Of a stretch of 57,465 nucleotides of DNA, positions 7,286 through 17,287 are shown one piece after another. The notes beneath the pieces are model-generated. The model was not told where the DNA came from and did no database searches. It worked only from the letters and a program-made list of their open reading frames with translations. Every line of letters starts with the position of its first letter. The stretch's first letter is position 1. The position numbers and the translations under genes are program-made. The stretch lies in assembly GCA_021791875.1 (NCBI GenBank), contig JAJYVU010000016.1:1-57465 (forward strand), given 5' to 3'. Origin of the DNA: Acidobacteriota bacterium (GTDB taxonomy: Bacteria; Acidobacteriota; Terriglobia; Terriglobales; Acidobacteriaceae).

Positions 7286-9154
7286 CTACTGTTTCGTGGG
7301 GCGAATATGCAGTTCGCGCAACTGCGCATCGCTGACCGGCGTAGGAGCATCGACCATCAGATCGATTGCCTTTGCTGTCTTCGGGAAAGCAATTACTTCG
7401 CGCAAACTGGTGGCTCCCGCAAGAATCATGACGAGCCGATCCAGCCCCAGCGCAATGCCGCCGTGGGGCGGAGTGCCGTACTGCAGCGCTTCCAGAAAGA
7501 AGCCAAACCGCGTCTTCGCTTCTTCATCTGACATGCCCAGCGCTCGGAAAATCTCCTGTTGAACATCCTGCCGGTGAATACGGATCGAGCCGGAACCCAA
7601 CTCCAGTCCGTTCATCGCCAGATCGTAATACCGCGCGCGCACCGATGCCGGATCGGAGACCAGCCGGTCCATATCCTCGTCATGCGGCGACGTAAATGGG
7701 TGGTGCGCCGGCATCCACTGCTGCTCCGCCTCGTCGTACTCGAACATGGGAAAATCCGTCACCCAGATCGGGCGAAAAGCCCGCGAACCTTCCACCAGGC
7801 CAGTTTCTCGCTCAGGATCACCCACAACAGCATCCGTTACCCCAAAGCAACCGTGCCGGTCAGCATACTTCTTGGCCAGTTCCACACGAAGATTGCCCGC
7901 CGCGCTCAGGACAGCAATTTCCCGCTCAGAAAGCCGTCCCGTCAGCTTCGTGTCGCTCGCGCGAATATGATGCGTGGGGTCGCCCGCCACAATCACCAGC
8001 AAGTCATGCTCGTTCGCGTCCGCCGCTGCACGAACCTTGGCAACGACTTCGGGGAATGTCTTTTCCAGCCGCTTGAGATCGTCAATCAGCTTCGCGCCCT
8101 TTCGCATATCAAACAACGGGCGGTTGTCCTCACGCTCTTTGCGCGAGAGCTCGCCAACCTTCGGAACACGCACCGCCACGATGGGCAGTGCGGGATCGAT
8201 TGCCAGCGTCTCCAGCTGTCCCACGGTAAATGCCTCGCGCACATCGGTCAGTCCCGGCAACCGCAGGTCGGGCTTGTCAATGCCAAATCGCCGCATCGCC
8301 TCGTCATAGGTAATCTGCGGAAATGGCGTCGGTAGCGCGATTCCGACTGCTTTGAAAGCCGCCGCCAGGAAGCCTTCCACGACGCGGAAGACCGTCTCCT
8401 GCTGCGGAAAGGTCATCTCCAGGTCGATCTGCGTGAATTCCGGCTGGCGATCCGCCCGCAGGTCTTCGTCGCGGAAGCAGCGTGCGATCTGGAAATAGCG
8501 GTCCATGCCGGAGATCATCAAAATCTGCTTGAAGAGCTGCGGCGACTGCGGCAGGGCATAAAATTCGCCCGGATGCACCCGGCTCGGCACCAGATAATCG
8601 CGCGCGCCCTCGGGTGTAGACCGCGTCATGAACGGCGTCTCAATCTCAAAAAAACCCTGGCTTGACAGGTACTTTCGCACCGCCAGCGCCACCTTGTGGC
8701 GCACCTCAAAATTGTGCTGCATCTCCGGGCGGCGCAGATCGATATACCGGTACTTCAGCCGGACCTCTTCGTTTCCGATCGCCTCTTCCGCAGGCGAAAA
8801 CGGCGGCACTTTGGCATCGTTCAGGATCAGCAGTTCGCTGGCCGCAATCTCAATTTCTCCGGTCGGCATCTTCGGATTCACGGCATCCTTGCCGCGCTCG
8901 CGCACAGCACCGGTGGCGCAGATAACGTACTCAGGCCGGGCCTGCTCGGCTTTGGCGTGGCCGTCAGGGCTCAAATCCTTATCGAGCACCACCTGCGTCA
9001 TGCCGTAGCGGTCGCGCAGGTCAAGGAAAATCAGGTTACCGTGGTCGCGCCGGCGATTGACCCATCCCATGATGGTGACGGTTTGCCCAGCGTGCGCCGT
9101 GCGCAGCTCTCCGCAAGTATGCGTGCGTTGTTTGGTGCCTAGAAAATCCAGCAA
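7286..9154 (-). CDS. aspS: Aspartyl-tRNA synthetase (bacterial type)
   Basis: This 622-residue protein has the layout of bacterial AspRS. An N-terminal OB anticodon-binding domain (VTIMGWVNRRRDHGNLIFLDLRDR) is followed by class II motif 2 (RCFRDEDLRADRQPEFTQIDLEM), an inserted GAD-type domain in the middle, and motif 3 (GLDRLVMILAGATSLREVIAFPKT). The start is TTG at 9154 with AAGGAAGA upstream. No ATG lies before the OB fold. It follows hisS after 67 bp and is probably co-transcribed. Whether it is discriminating or also charges tRNA-Asn cannot be settled here. Confidence 0.95.
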   Translation of the reverse strand: MLDFLGTKQRTHTCGELRTAHAGQTVTIMGWVNRRRDHGNLIFLDLRDRYGMTQVVLDKDLSPDGHAKAEQARPEYVICATGAVRERGKDAVNPKMPTGEIEIAASELLILNDAKVPPFSPAEEAIGNEEVRLKYRYIDLRRPEMQHNFEVRHKVALAVRKYLSSQGFFEIETPFMTRSTPEGARDYLVPSRVHPGEFYALPQSPQLFKQILMISGMDRYFQIARCFRDEDLRADRQPEFTQIDLEMTFPQQETVFRVVEGFLAAAFKAVGIALPTPFPQITYDEAMRRFGIDKPDLRLPGLTDVREAFTVGQLETLAIDPALPIVAVRVPKVGELSRKEREDNRPLFDMRKGAKLIDDLKRLEKTFPEVVAKVRAAADANEHDLLVIVAGDPTHHIRASDTKLTGRLSEREIAVLSAAGNLRVELAKKYADRHGCFGVTDAVVGDPERETGLVEGSRAFRPIWVTDFPMFEYDEAEQQWMPAHHPFTSPHDEDMDRLVSDPASVRARYYDLAMNGLELGSGSIRIHRQDVQQEIFRALGMSDEEAKTRFGFFLEALQYGTPPHGGIALGLDRLVMILAGATSLREVIAFPKTAKAIDLMVDAPTPVSDAQLRELHIRPTKQ

Positions 9155-9221
9155 TGCAATTCTTCCTTCTGTATCAGCAATGGACTTCGAATTTCAGACG
9201 CGGTCCAGCCGGCCGGTCATC

Positions 9222-10505
9222 CTAGCCCCTGAGATGGTGAATCAAATCTGCTCGCGCCACCTTCACCTGCTCGCCGGTGGCGAAATCTTTTACGGTCAGA
9301 ATACCGGACTTCTGCTCGTCTTCTCCGAAGAGCACGATCCTGCTCGCCAGCTTATTCCCCACTTCAAACGACTTCTTAAGCCGGAAGCTCCCGTCGCCCA
9401 GTTCAATGCGCAATCCCGTCCGCCGCAACTCGCGCGCCAGTTCCAGCGCGGGCGCATTCATCGCCTCGCCCAGCGGTGCGACATAAGCGTCTGCCAGCCC
9501 CCCTGGTGCGGCCTCGGCCTGCGCCTGCAGCGTGAGAATCAGCCGGTCTTCCCCTATGGCAAATCCAATGCCCGGCGCCTTTGGCCCTCCGATGGCCTCG
9601 CTCAATCCGTCATACCGTCCACCGCCCAGCAGAGCGTTCTGCGCGCCCAATCCTCCATGGCTGAACTCGAACGTCGTCCGTGTGTAGTAGTCCAATCCGC
9701 GCACCAGTCTTGGATTCACCTCATAAGGCACCCCGCAGGCATCCAGCGCCGCGCACACAGCGGCAAAGTGCGTCTTCGAATCATCGTCCAGGTACTCCGC
9801 AATCTTCGGCAGCGCCTCGATGATGGGCTGGTCTTCCGGCACCTTGCAGTCCAGCACCCGCAGCGGATTCGTCTCCGCCCGGCGCTGGCAGTCGACGCAC
9901 ATCTTCGGAGCCTTATCCTTCAGGGCCTCGCGCAAAGCCGCAATGTAGCGCGGCCGGTCGCTGGCCGAGCCGACCGAGTTCAGCGTCAGCTTCCAGTCTT
10001 TTATGCCAAGCTCATTCAAGAAACTGGCCAGCATCTCCAGCACTTCGGCATCCCGCAGCGGCGATTCCGATCCCGCGCTGGGGGGGCCAATCACCTCCGC
10101 GCCAATCTGCCAGAACTGCCGGTAGCGGCCCTTTTGCGGACGCTCCCGCCGGAACTGCGGCCCGATGTAGAAAAGCTTCTGCAGCAGCCCCTTATCGCCC
10201 AGCTTGTGCTCGATGTACGCCCGCACCACGCCAGCCGTGTTTTCCGGGCGAAGGGTCAGCGATTGTGCCTTTTCCGACTGCGCCCGCGCCCGATCTTCCC
10301 ACGTGTACATCTCCTTGGAGACGATATCCGTTTCCTCGCCGACGCTGCGGGCAAATAGCGAGGTATCCTCGAAAATCGGTGTACGAATTTCGCCGAAGTT
10401 GTAGCGCGCAAACACGCGCCGCGCCGTCTCCTCGACGCGGTTCCAAAGCTCTGTTTCCGGAGGCAGCAGATCGCGCGTACCCCGCACCGCCTTTAGTGTG
10501 CTCAT
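9222..10505 (-). CDS. hisS: Histidyl-tRNA synthetase
   Basis: This 427-residue class II synthetase starts MSTLKAVRGTRDLLPPE. It has the motif 2 loop FRRERPQKGRYRQFWQ, TLRPENTAGVVRAYIEH, the HisA signature LVRGLDYYTRTTFEF, GGGRYDGL and the C-terminal anticodon-binding domain. It charges tRNA-His, whose charging level would be the signal read by the leader at 5421-5513. Upstream gene of a likely hisS-aspS transcription unit, divergent from mnmG. Confidence 0.96.
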   Translation of the reverse strand: MSTLKAVRGTRDLLPPETELWNRVEETARRVFARYNFGEIRTPIFEDTSLFARSVGEETDIVSKEMYTWEDRARAQSEKAQSLTLRPENTAGVVRAYIEHKLGDKGLLQKLFYIGPQFRRERPQKGRYRQFWQIGAEVIGPPSAGSESPLRDAEVLEMLASFLNELGIKDWKLTLNSVGSASDRPRYIAALREALKDKAPKMCVDCQRRAETNPLRVLDCKVPEDQPIIEALPKIAEYLDDDSKTHFAAVCAALDACGVPYEVNPRLVRGLDYYTRTTFEFSHGGLGAQNALLGGGRYDGLSEAIGGPKAPGIGFAIGEDRLILTLQAQAEAAPGGLADAYVAPLGEAMNAPALELARELRRTGLRIELGDGSFRLKKSFEVGNKLASRIVLFGEDEQKSGILTVKDFATGEQVKVARADLIHHLRG

Positions 10506-10604
10506 AAGCGTAATTCTCAGATTATCAGGGCCAATCGCGTTGTCCGCCGAGGCAGCCGTCTTCGCGCGGGAAAAACAGCGCGATCCCGCTAAAATAAGAG
10601 TTGA

Positions 10605-12566
10605 ATGCCGTTAATCGAACAATATGACGTCGCGGTCGTAGGAGCAGGCCACGCCGGCTGTGAAGCCGCCACTGCCGCTGCCCGCATGGGGCTGCGCACG
10701 GCGCTCTTCACGCTCAACCTCGACCTTATTGCCCAGATGTCCTGCAATCCCGCCGTCGGCGGCATCGCCAAGGGCCATCTGGTTCGCGAGGTCGACGCTC
10801 TCGGTGGCATCATGGGCGAGGTTGCGGACGCCGTCGGCATCCAGTTCCGCCTGCTCAACACCTCGCGCGGTCCGGCTGTCTGGTCGCCTCGCGCTCAATG
10901 CGACAAGCAGCAGTACCGCCTCAAAATGCGCGAAATGCTCGAGTCGCAGCCGAATCTCTTCATCAAGCAGGCTGAAGTCGTCGACGTGGTGATCGAAGAG
11001 TCCCGCATCACCGGCATCCGGCTTCGTGATGGCCGCGTGATTCATGCCGGAGCCACGGTCATCACCACCGGCACGTTCCTCAACGGGCTCATCCATTGCG
11101 GCGAACAACGTATTCCCGCAGGGCGCTCCGGCGAGCCGCCATCGGTTCTGCTGGGCGAATCTCTCAAACACCTTGGCCTGCGCGGCTGCCGCCTCAAAAC
11201 CGGAACTCCGCCGCGCCTCGACGGCCGCACCATCGACTGGTCAAAGTTTGAAGAGCAGCCCGGCGACGCCGATCCTACGCCCTTCAGCTTCCGCACAAAG
11301 ACGCTGCCGATGCGGCAAATCTCCTGTCACATCGCCTACACGACACCGGAAACCTTGCGGCTCATCCGCGAGAATGTGCATCGTTCGCCCATGTATTCCG
11401 GCCAGATCGAGGCCATCGGCCCACGCTACTGCCCTTCCATTGAAGACAAGGTAGTCAAGTTCCCGGACAAGGACCGCCACCAGTTCTTCCTCGAACCCGA
11501 AGGCCTCAACACGCACGAGGTTTACGTCAACGGCATGTCCACCTCGCTGCCCATGGACGTGCAATTCGCCATTGTCCGCTCCATTCCGGGCCTCGAGGAA
11601 GCGGAGATGCTGCGCCCCGGCTACGCCATCGAATACGACTCCATTGACCCCACCGAACTTGACCGCTCACTCCGCGTCAAGAAGTTCGAGGGGCTGTACC
11701 TGGCCGGGCAGATCAATGGCACGAGCGGCTACGAGGAAGCAGCGTGCCAGGGCATCATGGCGGGCATCAATGCAGCTCTGCACGTGCGGAACGAGCAGCC
11801 CTTCACCCTCAACCGCACCGAAGCGTACACCGGCATCCTCATCGATGACCTCATCTCCAAAGGCACCAACGAGCCTTACCGCATGTTCACCTCGCGCGCG
11901 GAGTTCCGCCTCCACCTGCGCATCGACAATGCGGATCGCCGCCTGACCCCCTATGGCCGCCGGCTTGGTCTCATTGACGACCAGGCATGGGCCGACTACG
12001 AATCCAAGCAGGCGCGCGCTGTGGCGCTGGAGAAGCTCCTCGCCACCAGGCGAATCAAGGAAGGCAGCTGCGCAGAGTCTGCCCTGGCAGCCGGAGGCGT
12101 CGCCGATACAGGCTCTATCGCCGGCCAGAGCTACGCGCAACTCCTCAGGCGGCCTGAAGTCAAGATCGAGACGCTATGGCCGCCGATCCTCGAAGAAATT
12201 ACCTCCGGAAGCGATGTCACACTGTTCACCTCATGGCTCAATCAACCGGAAAAGGCATCGGCCCCGCTGCCTGCGCACGTCCGTAACGAGCTCAAAACTG
12301 TCGAAACCGAAATCAAGTACGCGGGCTATCTTGACCAGCAGCGCAAGTCGATGGAGAAGCTCAAGAAGGCCGAATCGCGTGTCATCCCCGACTGGTTTGA
12401 TTACCAGGCCGTCAGCGGCCTTTCGCGTGAAATGCAGGAAAAGCTCCTGCGCGTGCGCCCGCAAACCATCGGCCAGGCCAGCCGCATCCCCGGTGTCACC
12501 CCGGCTGCGCTTTCGCTCATCAACGTCTACATTGAAATTCAGGGCCGAAGGCTAGCCGGGAAGTAA
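10605..12566 (+). CDS. mnmG: tRNA uridine-5-carboxymethylaminomethyl modification enzyme MnmG (GidA)
   Basis: This 653-residue FAD protein begins with the dinucleotide-binding motif [16 protein letters not shown]. It continues with [80 protein letters not shown] and the C-terminal helical domain ending [14 protein letters not shown]. With MnmE it modifies the wobble uridine of tRNAs. The length is normal. TAAAAT about 14 bases upstream may be its -10. Confidence 0.96.
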   Translation: MPLIEQYDVAVVGAGHAGCEAATAAARMGLRTALFTLNLDLIAQMSCNPAVGGIAKGHLVREVDALGGIMGEVADAVGIQFRLLNTSRGPAVWSPRAQCDKQQYRLKMREMLESQPNLFIKQAEVVDVVIEESRITGIRLRDGRVIHAGATVITTGTFLNGLIHCGEQRIPAGRSGEPPSVLLGESLKHLGLRGCRLKTGTPPRLDGRTIDWSKFEEQPGDADPTPFSFRTKTLPMRQISCHIAYTTPETLRLIRENVHRSPMYSGQIEAIGPRYCPSIEDKVVKFPDKDRHQFFLEPEGLNTHEVYVNGMSTSLPMDVQFAIVRSIPGLEEAEMLRPGYAIEYDSIDPTELDRSLRVKKFEGLYLAGQINGTSGYEEAACQGIMAGINAALHVRNEQPFTLNRTEAYTGILIDDLISKGTNEPYRMFTSRAEFRLHLRIDNADRRLTPYGRRLGLIDDQAWADYESKQARAVALEKLLATRRIKEGSCAESALAAGGVADTGSIAGQSYAQLLRRPEVKIETLWPPILEEITSGSDVTLFTSWLNQPEKASAPLPAHVRNELKTVETEIKYAGYLDQQRKSMEKLKKAESRVIPDWFDYQAVSGLSREMQEKLLRVRPQTIGQASRIPGVTPAALSLINVYIEIQGRRLAGK

Positions 12567-12705
12567 CTGCATTGATTACGCATTCTTCATGTTGTGAATT
12601 GCCGCCACCCCCTCCATGGCGAGACTTCGCTAATCGCACCGGCGTCTAAAGAGTTGTAGCGCCAGGAAAGCCGATTGCGTTTTCGCTTTCTGGACGAGGT
12701 CGATA

Positions 12706-13716
12706 ATGCGCATCTCTCTACCGCTGCTTCTCGTCATTCCCTTCCTGTTTTGCACCTCCCATGCCTTTTCACAGGATGCCGCGGACCAGGCGTTGCAAGC
12801 CTCCCAGCAAGCAGCCCAGGAGGCGCAGCAGGCCAACATTCAGGCCATGCAAGCCTCTCAGCAGGCGGCCCAGGCGAATATGGCCGCTATGACACAGGCG
12901 CAGACAAACGCTGCGAGCTATAACGGAGACGATTGGACGCCGGCCCCGAAGTTCCTGCTGCGGCCCGGAACGTATCGCGCCGGCACGGTCATACGGCTAC
13001 GTGACAGCGCCCCGGGAGCGGCCATTTATTACACGACCGATGGATGGACACCGACCCTTCGCTCTGCCCGCTACACCACACCGATCACGCTGAAGAATGA
13101 TATGACCCTGCAGGCAATTGCCGTCGCAAGCTATTGCCGTCCCAGCCTCGTTGTTGCCAAAACCTATAAAGTTCGTCGCAAAGTGGCGGGCCTGCTTTCC
13201 GCGGCGTCGGCCCCGTTGCCTGCTCCGAAGCCATTATCGGAATCCATCACGCTGCCAAACGGCACTCCGGTCAAACTCGCCTTTGCAAAAGAAGTCAGAT
13301 CAAGCACGGCTCAGATTGGCGATCCTCTCCCACTGGTGCTGGCCAATGATCTCGTGATACACGGCTTTCTTGTGGCGCCCAAAGGAACGCCTGCCGATGG
13401 CCGCGTGACCGCTGTCAACTCCAACGGTGCGTTGGGAAAACCCGGCGAGATCACGTTTCGCGTGACTGCGCTGGTTTTACCCGGTGCAAGAATTCCGCTG
13501 TCAGGTCAGGAAACAAAGGCGGGCTCCATCCCAGTCAAGACGATGCGTTCCCTGCTTTGGATTCCCGCCGTTGGCGTATCTTCTCTGTTGATCCACGGAA
13601 AGGAAGCGATCATTCCGTCGGGAGCGATCCTCACAGCTCATATTTCGCAAGCAAAAACCATCACTCCAGCAGAAACCAGACTTTCGCACTCGGCCAAGTC
13701 CGAATCTCCCGAATGA
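12706..13716 (+). CDS. Exported protein with Gln/Ala-rich helix and chitobiase-C-like (Fn3-associated) domain
   Basis: This 336-residue protein has a signal peptide (RISLPLLLVIPFLFCTSHAFSQ, cleavage near residue 23). A Gln/Ala-rich segment (about 24-70) with repeated QASQQAAQ units follows and is probably coiled coil. The next domain (about 80-155), with GAAIYYTTDGWTPT and MTLQAIAV, resembles CHB_HEX_C/Fn3-associated modules. The C-terminal beta-rich domain (about 175-315) has LPNGTPVKLAFAKEVRSS and PKGTPADGRV and is not assigned. No catalytic motif was seen. Probably periplasmic or outer-surface, function unknown. Confidence 0.7.
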   Translation: MRISLPLLLVIPFLFCTSHAFSQDAADQALQASQQAAQEAQQANIQAMQASQQAAQANMAAMTQAQTNAASYNGDDWTPAPKFLLRPGTYRAGTVIRLRDSAPGAAIYYTTDGWTPTLRSARYTTPITLKNDMTLQAIAVASYCRPSLVVAKTYKVRRKVAGLLSAASAPLPAPKPLSESITLPNGTPVKLAFAKEVRSSTAQIGDPLPLVLANDLVIHGFLVAPKGTPADGRVTAVNSNGALGKPGEITFRVTALVLPGARIPLSGQETKAGSIPVKTMRSLLWIPAVGVSSLLIHGKEAIIPSGAILTAHISQAKTITPAETRLSHSAKSESPE

Positions 13717-13975
13717 AGAGACTGTCCCGGTTCGGGAAATCCGCACAACAAGTCCTGCACCAACTCACGGCATCATCGGCGATAACCCAAAGTCGTGTTA
13801 TTCTAAAGCTGCTGAGAACCTGCCATCAGACGCAGGTGCCGTTCCGGTCCAGATCTGAACCGGAATCCTTTCCGGGCTCTCACGCCCCGTTTGTCTTCGC
13901 AATATTCCCGATTGAGCAAACAGATCACGTGAACACCTCACGGCTGCCAATCCAAAGAGAGCAGACCGCTTTTTC

Positions 13976-15253
13976 ATGCAATTTTCTGAATTGAATCTTT
14001 CTACCCACCTCAAGCAGCAGCTTGCCCGTAACCAGTTTGTAACTCCCACTCCAGTCCAGGCTGCGGCCATTCCGCCCGCAATGGATGGCAGGGACGTACT
14101 CGCCACAGCCGAAACCGGCACGGGCAAAACGCTCGGCTTTCTGCTGCCAGCCATGGAACGCCTGCTGGCTTCCAAAGGCAAGCACCCCGCGGTGTTGATT
14201 CTCACACCTACGCGCGAGCTGGCGCTTCAGGTGGAAAAGCAATATGCGCAGCTGGCCGGCAAGGCTCTGCCGCGTGCCGCATCGCTGATTGGCGGAGCCA
14301 GCGAAAATAATCAGATTCGCGACCTCCAGGCAGGCGCCCGGCTGATTGTCGCTACACCCGGACGCCTCGAAGACTTCCTCGAGCGCCGCCTCATTGACCT
14401 GTCCCGCATCGACGTTCTCGTCCTCGACGAGGCGGACCGCATGCTTGACATGGGCTTCATTCCGGCCGTTCGCCGCATTGTCGCAAAGCTCCCGAAAGAG
14501 CGCCAGACTCTGTGTTTTTCGGCCACCATCGACCCTGCCGTCGCACACCTGCTCAACGAAATTCTGCGCAACCCCATACGGCTGTCTTTCGGTTCGACTC
14601 AGCAAGCATCCAGCAGTGTTCGCCTCCTGGCCTATGAGGTCGATCCCGACCAGAAGGCCGCTCTGGTGCATCGCGTCGTCACCGAAGAGCAGGGGCAGTC
14701 TCTCGTATTCGTCGGAACCAAGCGCCGTACCGAGCATGTGGCGCGCCGCCTGGGCAAAGCCGGAATCCCAGTGGCAATGATCCACGGCGATCGGTCACAG
14801 TCCCAACGCAATCGCGCCCTGGAGGACTTCCAGCGCGGGCGCGCCCGTGTACTTGTCGCAACCGACGTCGCCTCACGCGGCATTCATGTCGACAACATCG
14901 CACAGGTCATCAACTACGACCTGCCCAAAATGACCGAAGACTTCATCCACCGCGCTGGCCGCACGGGGCGCGCCGGAAACACCGGCGTCGCTGCCACTTT
15001 CTACACACCCATCGAACGCCGCGACTTCCTGCGCTTCGAGAAGGCACTCAATCGCAAGATTGAACGCGTCGTCATCGAGGGAGCAGGCAATCTGGATCGT
15101 GAAGAGCGTGGCCACGTGGTAACCACGGCGCCGGCACTGAAGGTTGCCTCCGTGAAGCCCGCAAAGCGACAGGGCAAGAGCAAAACTCCAGCTCCGCCTC
15201 AGCAGCGTGTTTACCTTGAGGGAGAACGGCTTCAGCGCTACGCAAACGGATGA
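13976..15253 (+). CDS. rhlE: DEAD-box ATP-dependent RNA helicase (RhlE-like)
   Basis: This 425-residue protein carries all DEAD-box motifs in order: Q motif near FVTPTPVQAAAIP, motif I AETGTGKT, Ia PTRELALQ, GG, TPGRLEDFL, II DEAD, III SAT, IV LVFVGTKRRTEHV, V VATDVASRGIHV and VI HRAGRTGRAG. A basic, low-complexity C-terminal tail (AKRQGKSKTPAPP) could contact RNA. The RhlE subgroup call is by overall similarity. Its stop is followed by a weak hairpin and a T6 run near 15280 that may terminate transcription before the tRNA gene. Confidence 0.92.
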   Translation: MQFSELNLSTHLKQQLARNQFVTPTPVQAAAIPPAMDGRDVLATAETGTGKTLGFLLPAMERLLASKGKHPAVLILTPTRELALQVEKQYAQLAGKALPRAASLIGGASENNQIRDLQAGARLIVATPGRLEDFLERRLIDLSRIDVLVLDEADRMLDMGFIPAVRRIVAKLPKERQTLCFSATIDPAVAHLLNEILRNPIRLSFGSTQQASSSVRLLAYEVDPDQKAALVHRVVTEEQGQSLVFVGTKRRTEHVARRLGKAGIPVAMIHGDRSQSQRNRALEDFQRGRARVLVATDVASRGIHVDNIAQVINYDLPKMTEDFIHRAGRTGRAGNTGVAATFYTPIERRDFLRFEKALNRKIERVVIEGAGNLDREERGHVVTTAPALKVASVKPAKRQGKSKTPAPPQQRVYLEGERLQRYANG

Positions 15254-15400
15254 CCTGGTTCCAGGCACCGGGTCTCTGGTTTTTTCTCAAGACTAGGAGC
15301 TGTCCCACTCCCGTGAGAGGGATGGCTCCTCTCAAAATCTCTTCCAGATACAGTTACAATCGTCTTGCGTGACGGCCGCAGCTGCGGTTCGCCCCGGAGA

Positions 15401-15477
<77 letters not shown>

Positions 15478-15490
15478 ACCCGGTTTCCGC

Positions 15491-17119
15491 TTACGCGTCA
15501 TTCCAACGCACATCCAGTAAGTCGAGCTCGCGCTCGACCTCCCGCAGGGTGCTATCGCGAATCGTGCCAGCAGCCCGCAGCCGCATCAACTCCTCGCGTT
15601 CGGCTTGGCGCAGGCTGTAGGCAATCTGCTGCATTGTCTGTTGACGTTCCCTCTGAGACGGCTCTTCCGTTGCTTTCTCCTCCGGTTCAAGATCCTGCAG
15701 GCGCTCCCTATAAAAACGTTCCATGAGCTCGTATGCTGCCCGGTTCGTTTCCAGCTCGTCATCGCTCTCCCGAATCGAGTGCAGTCTCGCCAGACCAGCA
15801 CGGACGATGGCGGCCTTTGCCTCAAGCGCCATCCTTCGAACACCCTCAGGTTCAGCCACTTTGAGCCGGCGGATCACCATCGGGAGAGAGAGCCCCTGGC
15901 CCACGAGCGTCACCAGGATCACGGCGTAGGAGAAGAAGATGATCGCCTGCCGTTCCGGAAATGGCTGGCCAGCCGCAATGAAGCTTGGCAACGAGAGTGC
16001 CGCCGCCAGCGTGAGTACCCCGCGCATCCCACTCCAGCTCACCACCGCGAGTACGCGGTTCGAAATATGTTCCACTTCTCGACGAAACAGACGGCTGCGA
16101 AGCACCTGGACGGCACGTGCTCCGGCAAAAACCCAGAAGAAACGCAAGGCAATCAGGAGCGCGCAGACCATGGCGGCGTGCAGCAGTTTCTGAGTCCAAT
16201 TGGAGTCCTTCATGCCATGCAGAATCAACGGAAGTTGCAGCCCGATCAGGATGAAGACCAGTCCATTGAAGCTGAAATCAATGGTGTCCCACACCGCTCT
16301 GGCTTCAAGCCGGGTCTGGGACGAAAAGGTTCTCGACTGCATACGCCCAAAGTACAGTCCGCAGGCCACCGTCGCCAGGACGCCGGAGCCGTGAAAGCTC
16401 TCGCCCAGGAGATAGGCAAAATACGGAGTTACGATACTCACGAGCAACTGCAACGCCACCGATCGCAGGCGTCTCTCGAAATGCTCGATCACTACCGCAA
16501 CCAACAGGCCGGCGACAACGCCCGCGACGATGAGCCACAAGAATTGGCCGATGCCTGCAAAAACAGTGGGAGTCGTGCCGGAAACCACCAATGCCGAAGT
16601 AAACTGCAGCGCGACCAGAGCCATCGCGTCGTTGATGAGGCTCTCGCCTTCGATAACCTGCAGGATGCGGTGCGGCAGCCCCACACGTCGCGCAACCGCG
16701 CCCACCGCGATTGGATCCGTCGTCGACACCACTGAGCCCAGCACCGCGCCTGCTCGCCAGTTGAAGCCAGGCACGATGAAATGCATCGCAGCGGCAACGC
16801 CGAATATGGTGAAAGCCACCAGGCCAAGGCCCAGCATCAGGATGTGCGGCGCATTTGCCCGCAACTCGGTCCAGTCAATGCTGATCGTGCTGGCAAATAG
16901 CAGCGGCGGTAGGACCACGAGGAAAATGAAGGAAGGGTCGATGGAGACCTTAGGAACCCATGGCAAGAAGCTGAGTGTCAAACCACCCAGCAGCAGAACG
17001 ATGGGATAGGGTACGCGCAGCCGCTGCGCCAGTGCGGCCAGCAACGCGATCATCGCGGTCAGCAGCAACAGCGTCACTTCAGCTTCATGTATCCCAGATC
17101 CAAACATCTTTCTGCACAC
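15491..17119 (-). CDS. Monovalent cation:proton antiporter, CPA1 (NhaP-like) family
   Basis: This 542-residue membrane protein has about 12 hydrophobic segments in the N-terminal 400 residues and a charged cytoplasmic C-terminal tail. CPA1 hallmarks are LVVLPPLLFAS, SVVSTTDPIAVGAVA with the ion-binding Asp, and VIEGESLINDAMALVA. SWSGMRGVLTLAAALSLP appears in the later part of the membrane domain. It would exchange Na+ or K+ for protons across the inner membrane. The start may be ATG 17119 or 17107 (MFGSG). It converges on the tRNA with only 13 bp between. Confidence 0.9.
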   Translation of the reverse strand: MCRKMFGSGIHEAEVTLLLLTAMIALLAALAQRLRVPYPIVLLLGGLTLSFLPWVPKVSIDPSFIFLVVLPPLLFASTISIDWTELRANAPHILMLGLGLVAFTIFGVAAAMHFIVPGFNWRAGAVLGSVVSTTDPIAVGAVARRVGLPHRILQVIEGESLINDAMALVALQFTSALVVSGTTPTVFAGIGQFLWLIVAGVVAGLLVAVVIEHFERRLRSVALQLLVSIVTPYFAYLLGESFHGSGVLATVACGLYFGRMQSRTFSSQTRLEARAVWDTIDFSFNGLVFILIGLQLPLILHGMKDSNWTQKLLHAAMVCALLIALRFFWVFAGARAVQVLRSRLFRREVEHISNRVLAVVSWSGMRGVLTLAAALSLPSFIAAGQPFPERQAIIFFSYAVILVTLVGQGLSLPMVIRRLKVAEPEGVRRMALEAKAAIVRAGLARLHSIRESDDELETNRAAYELMERFYRERLQDLEPEEKATEEPSQRERQQTMQQIAYSLRQAEREELMRLRAAGTIRDSTLREVERELDLLDVRWNDA

Positions 17120-17287
17120 TCAGATGCGGAATTTGCTCAACTCCCACGCGAGGCCTGCCATGCAGTAAACTGATTCGTTTGGCAGTCACGCGCAGCAGAA
17201 AATCAGGCGGCGCCCCGGCCTCGTAAGCATCACATTTATAATCAAGTTTCTCACGGCTTCCAGCCAGCACCTCGGAAAGGAACATGC

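Noticed and set aside
9057..10358. Plus-strand frame of 433 codons
   Set aside because: Antisense to hisS, which has all class II synthetase motifs.
7219..10604. T-box or similar leader before hisS/aspS
   Set aside because: The 99-bp hisS-mnmG gap shows no specifier stem or T-box sequence.
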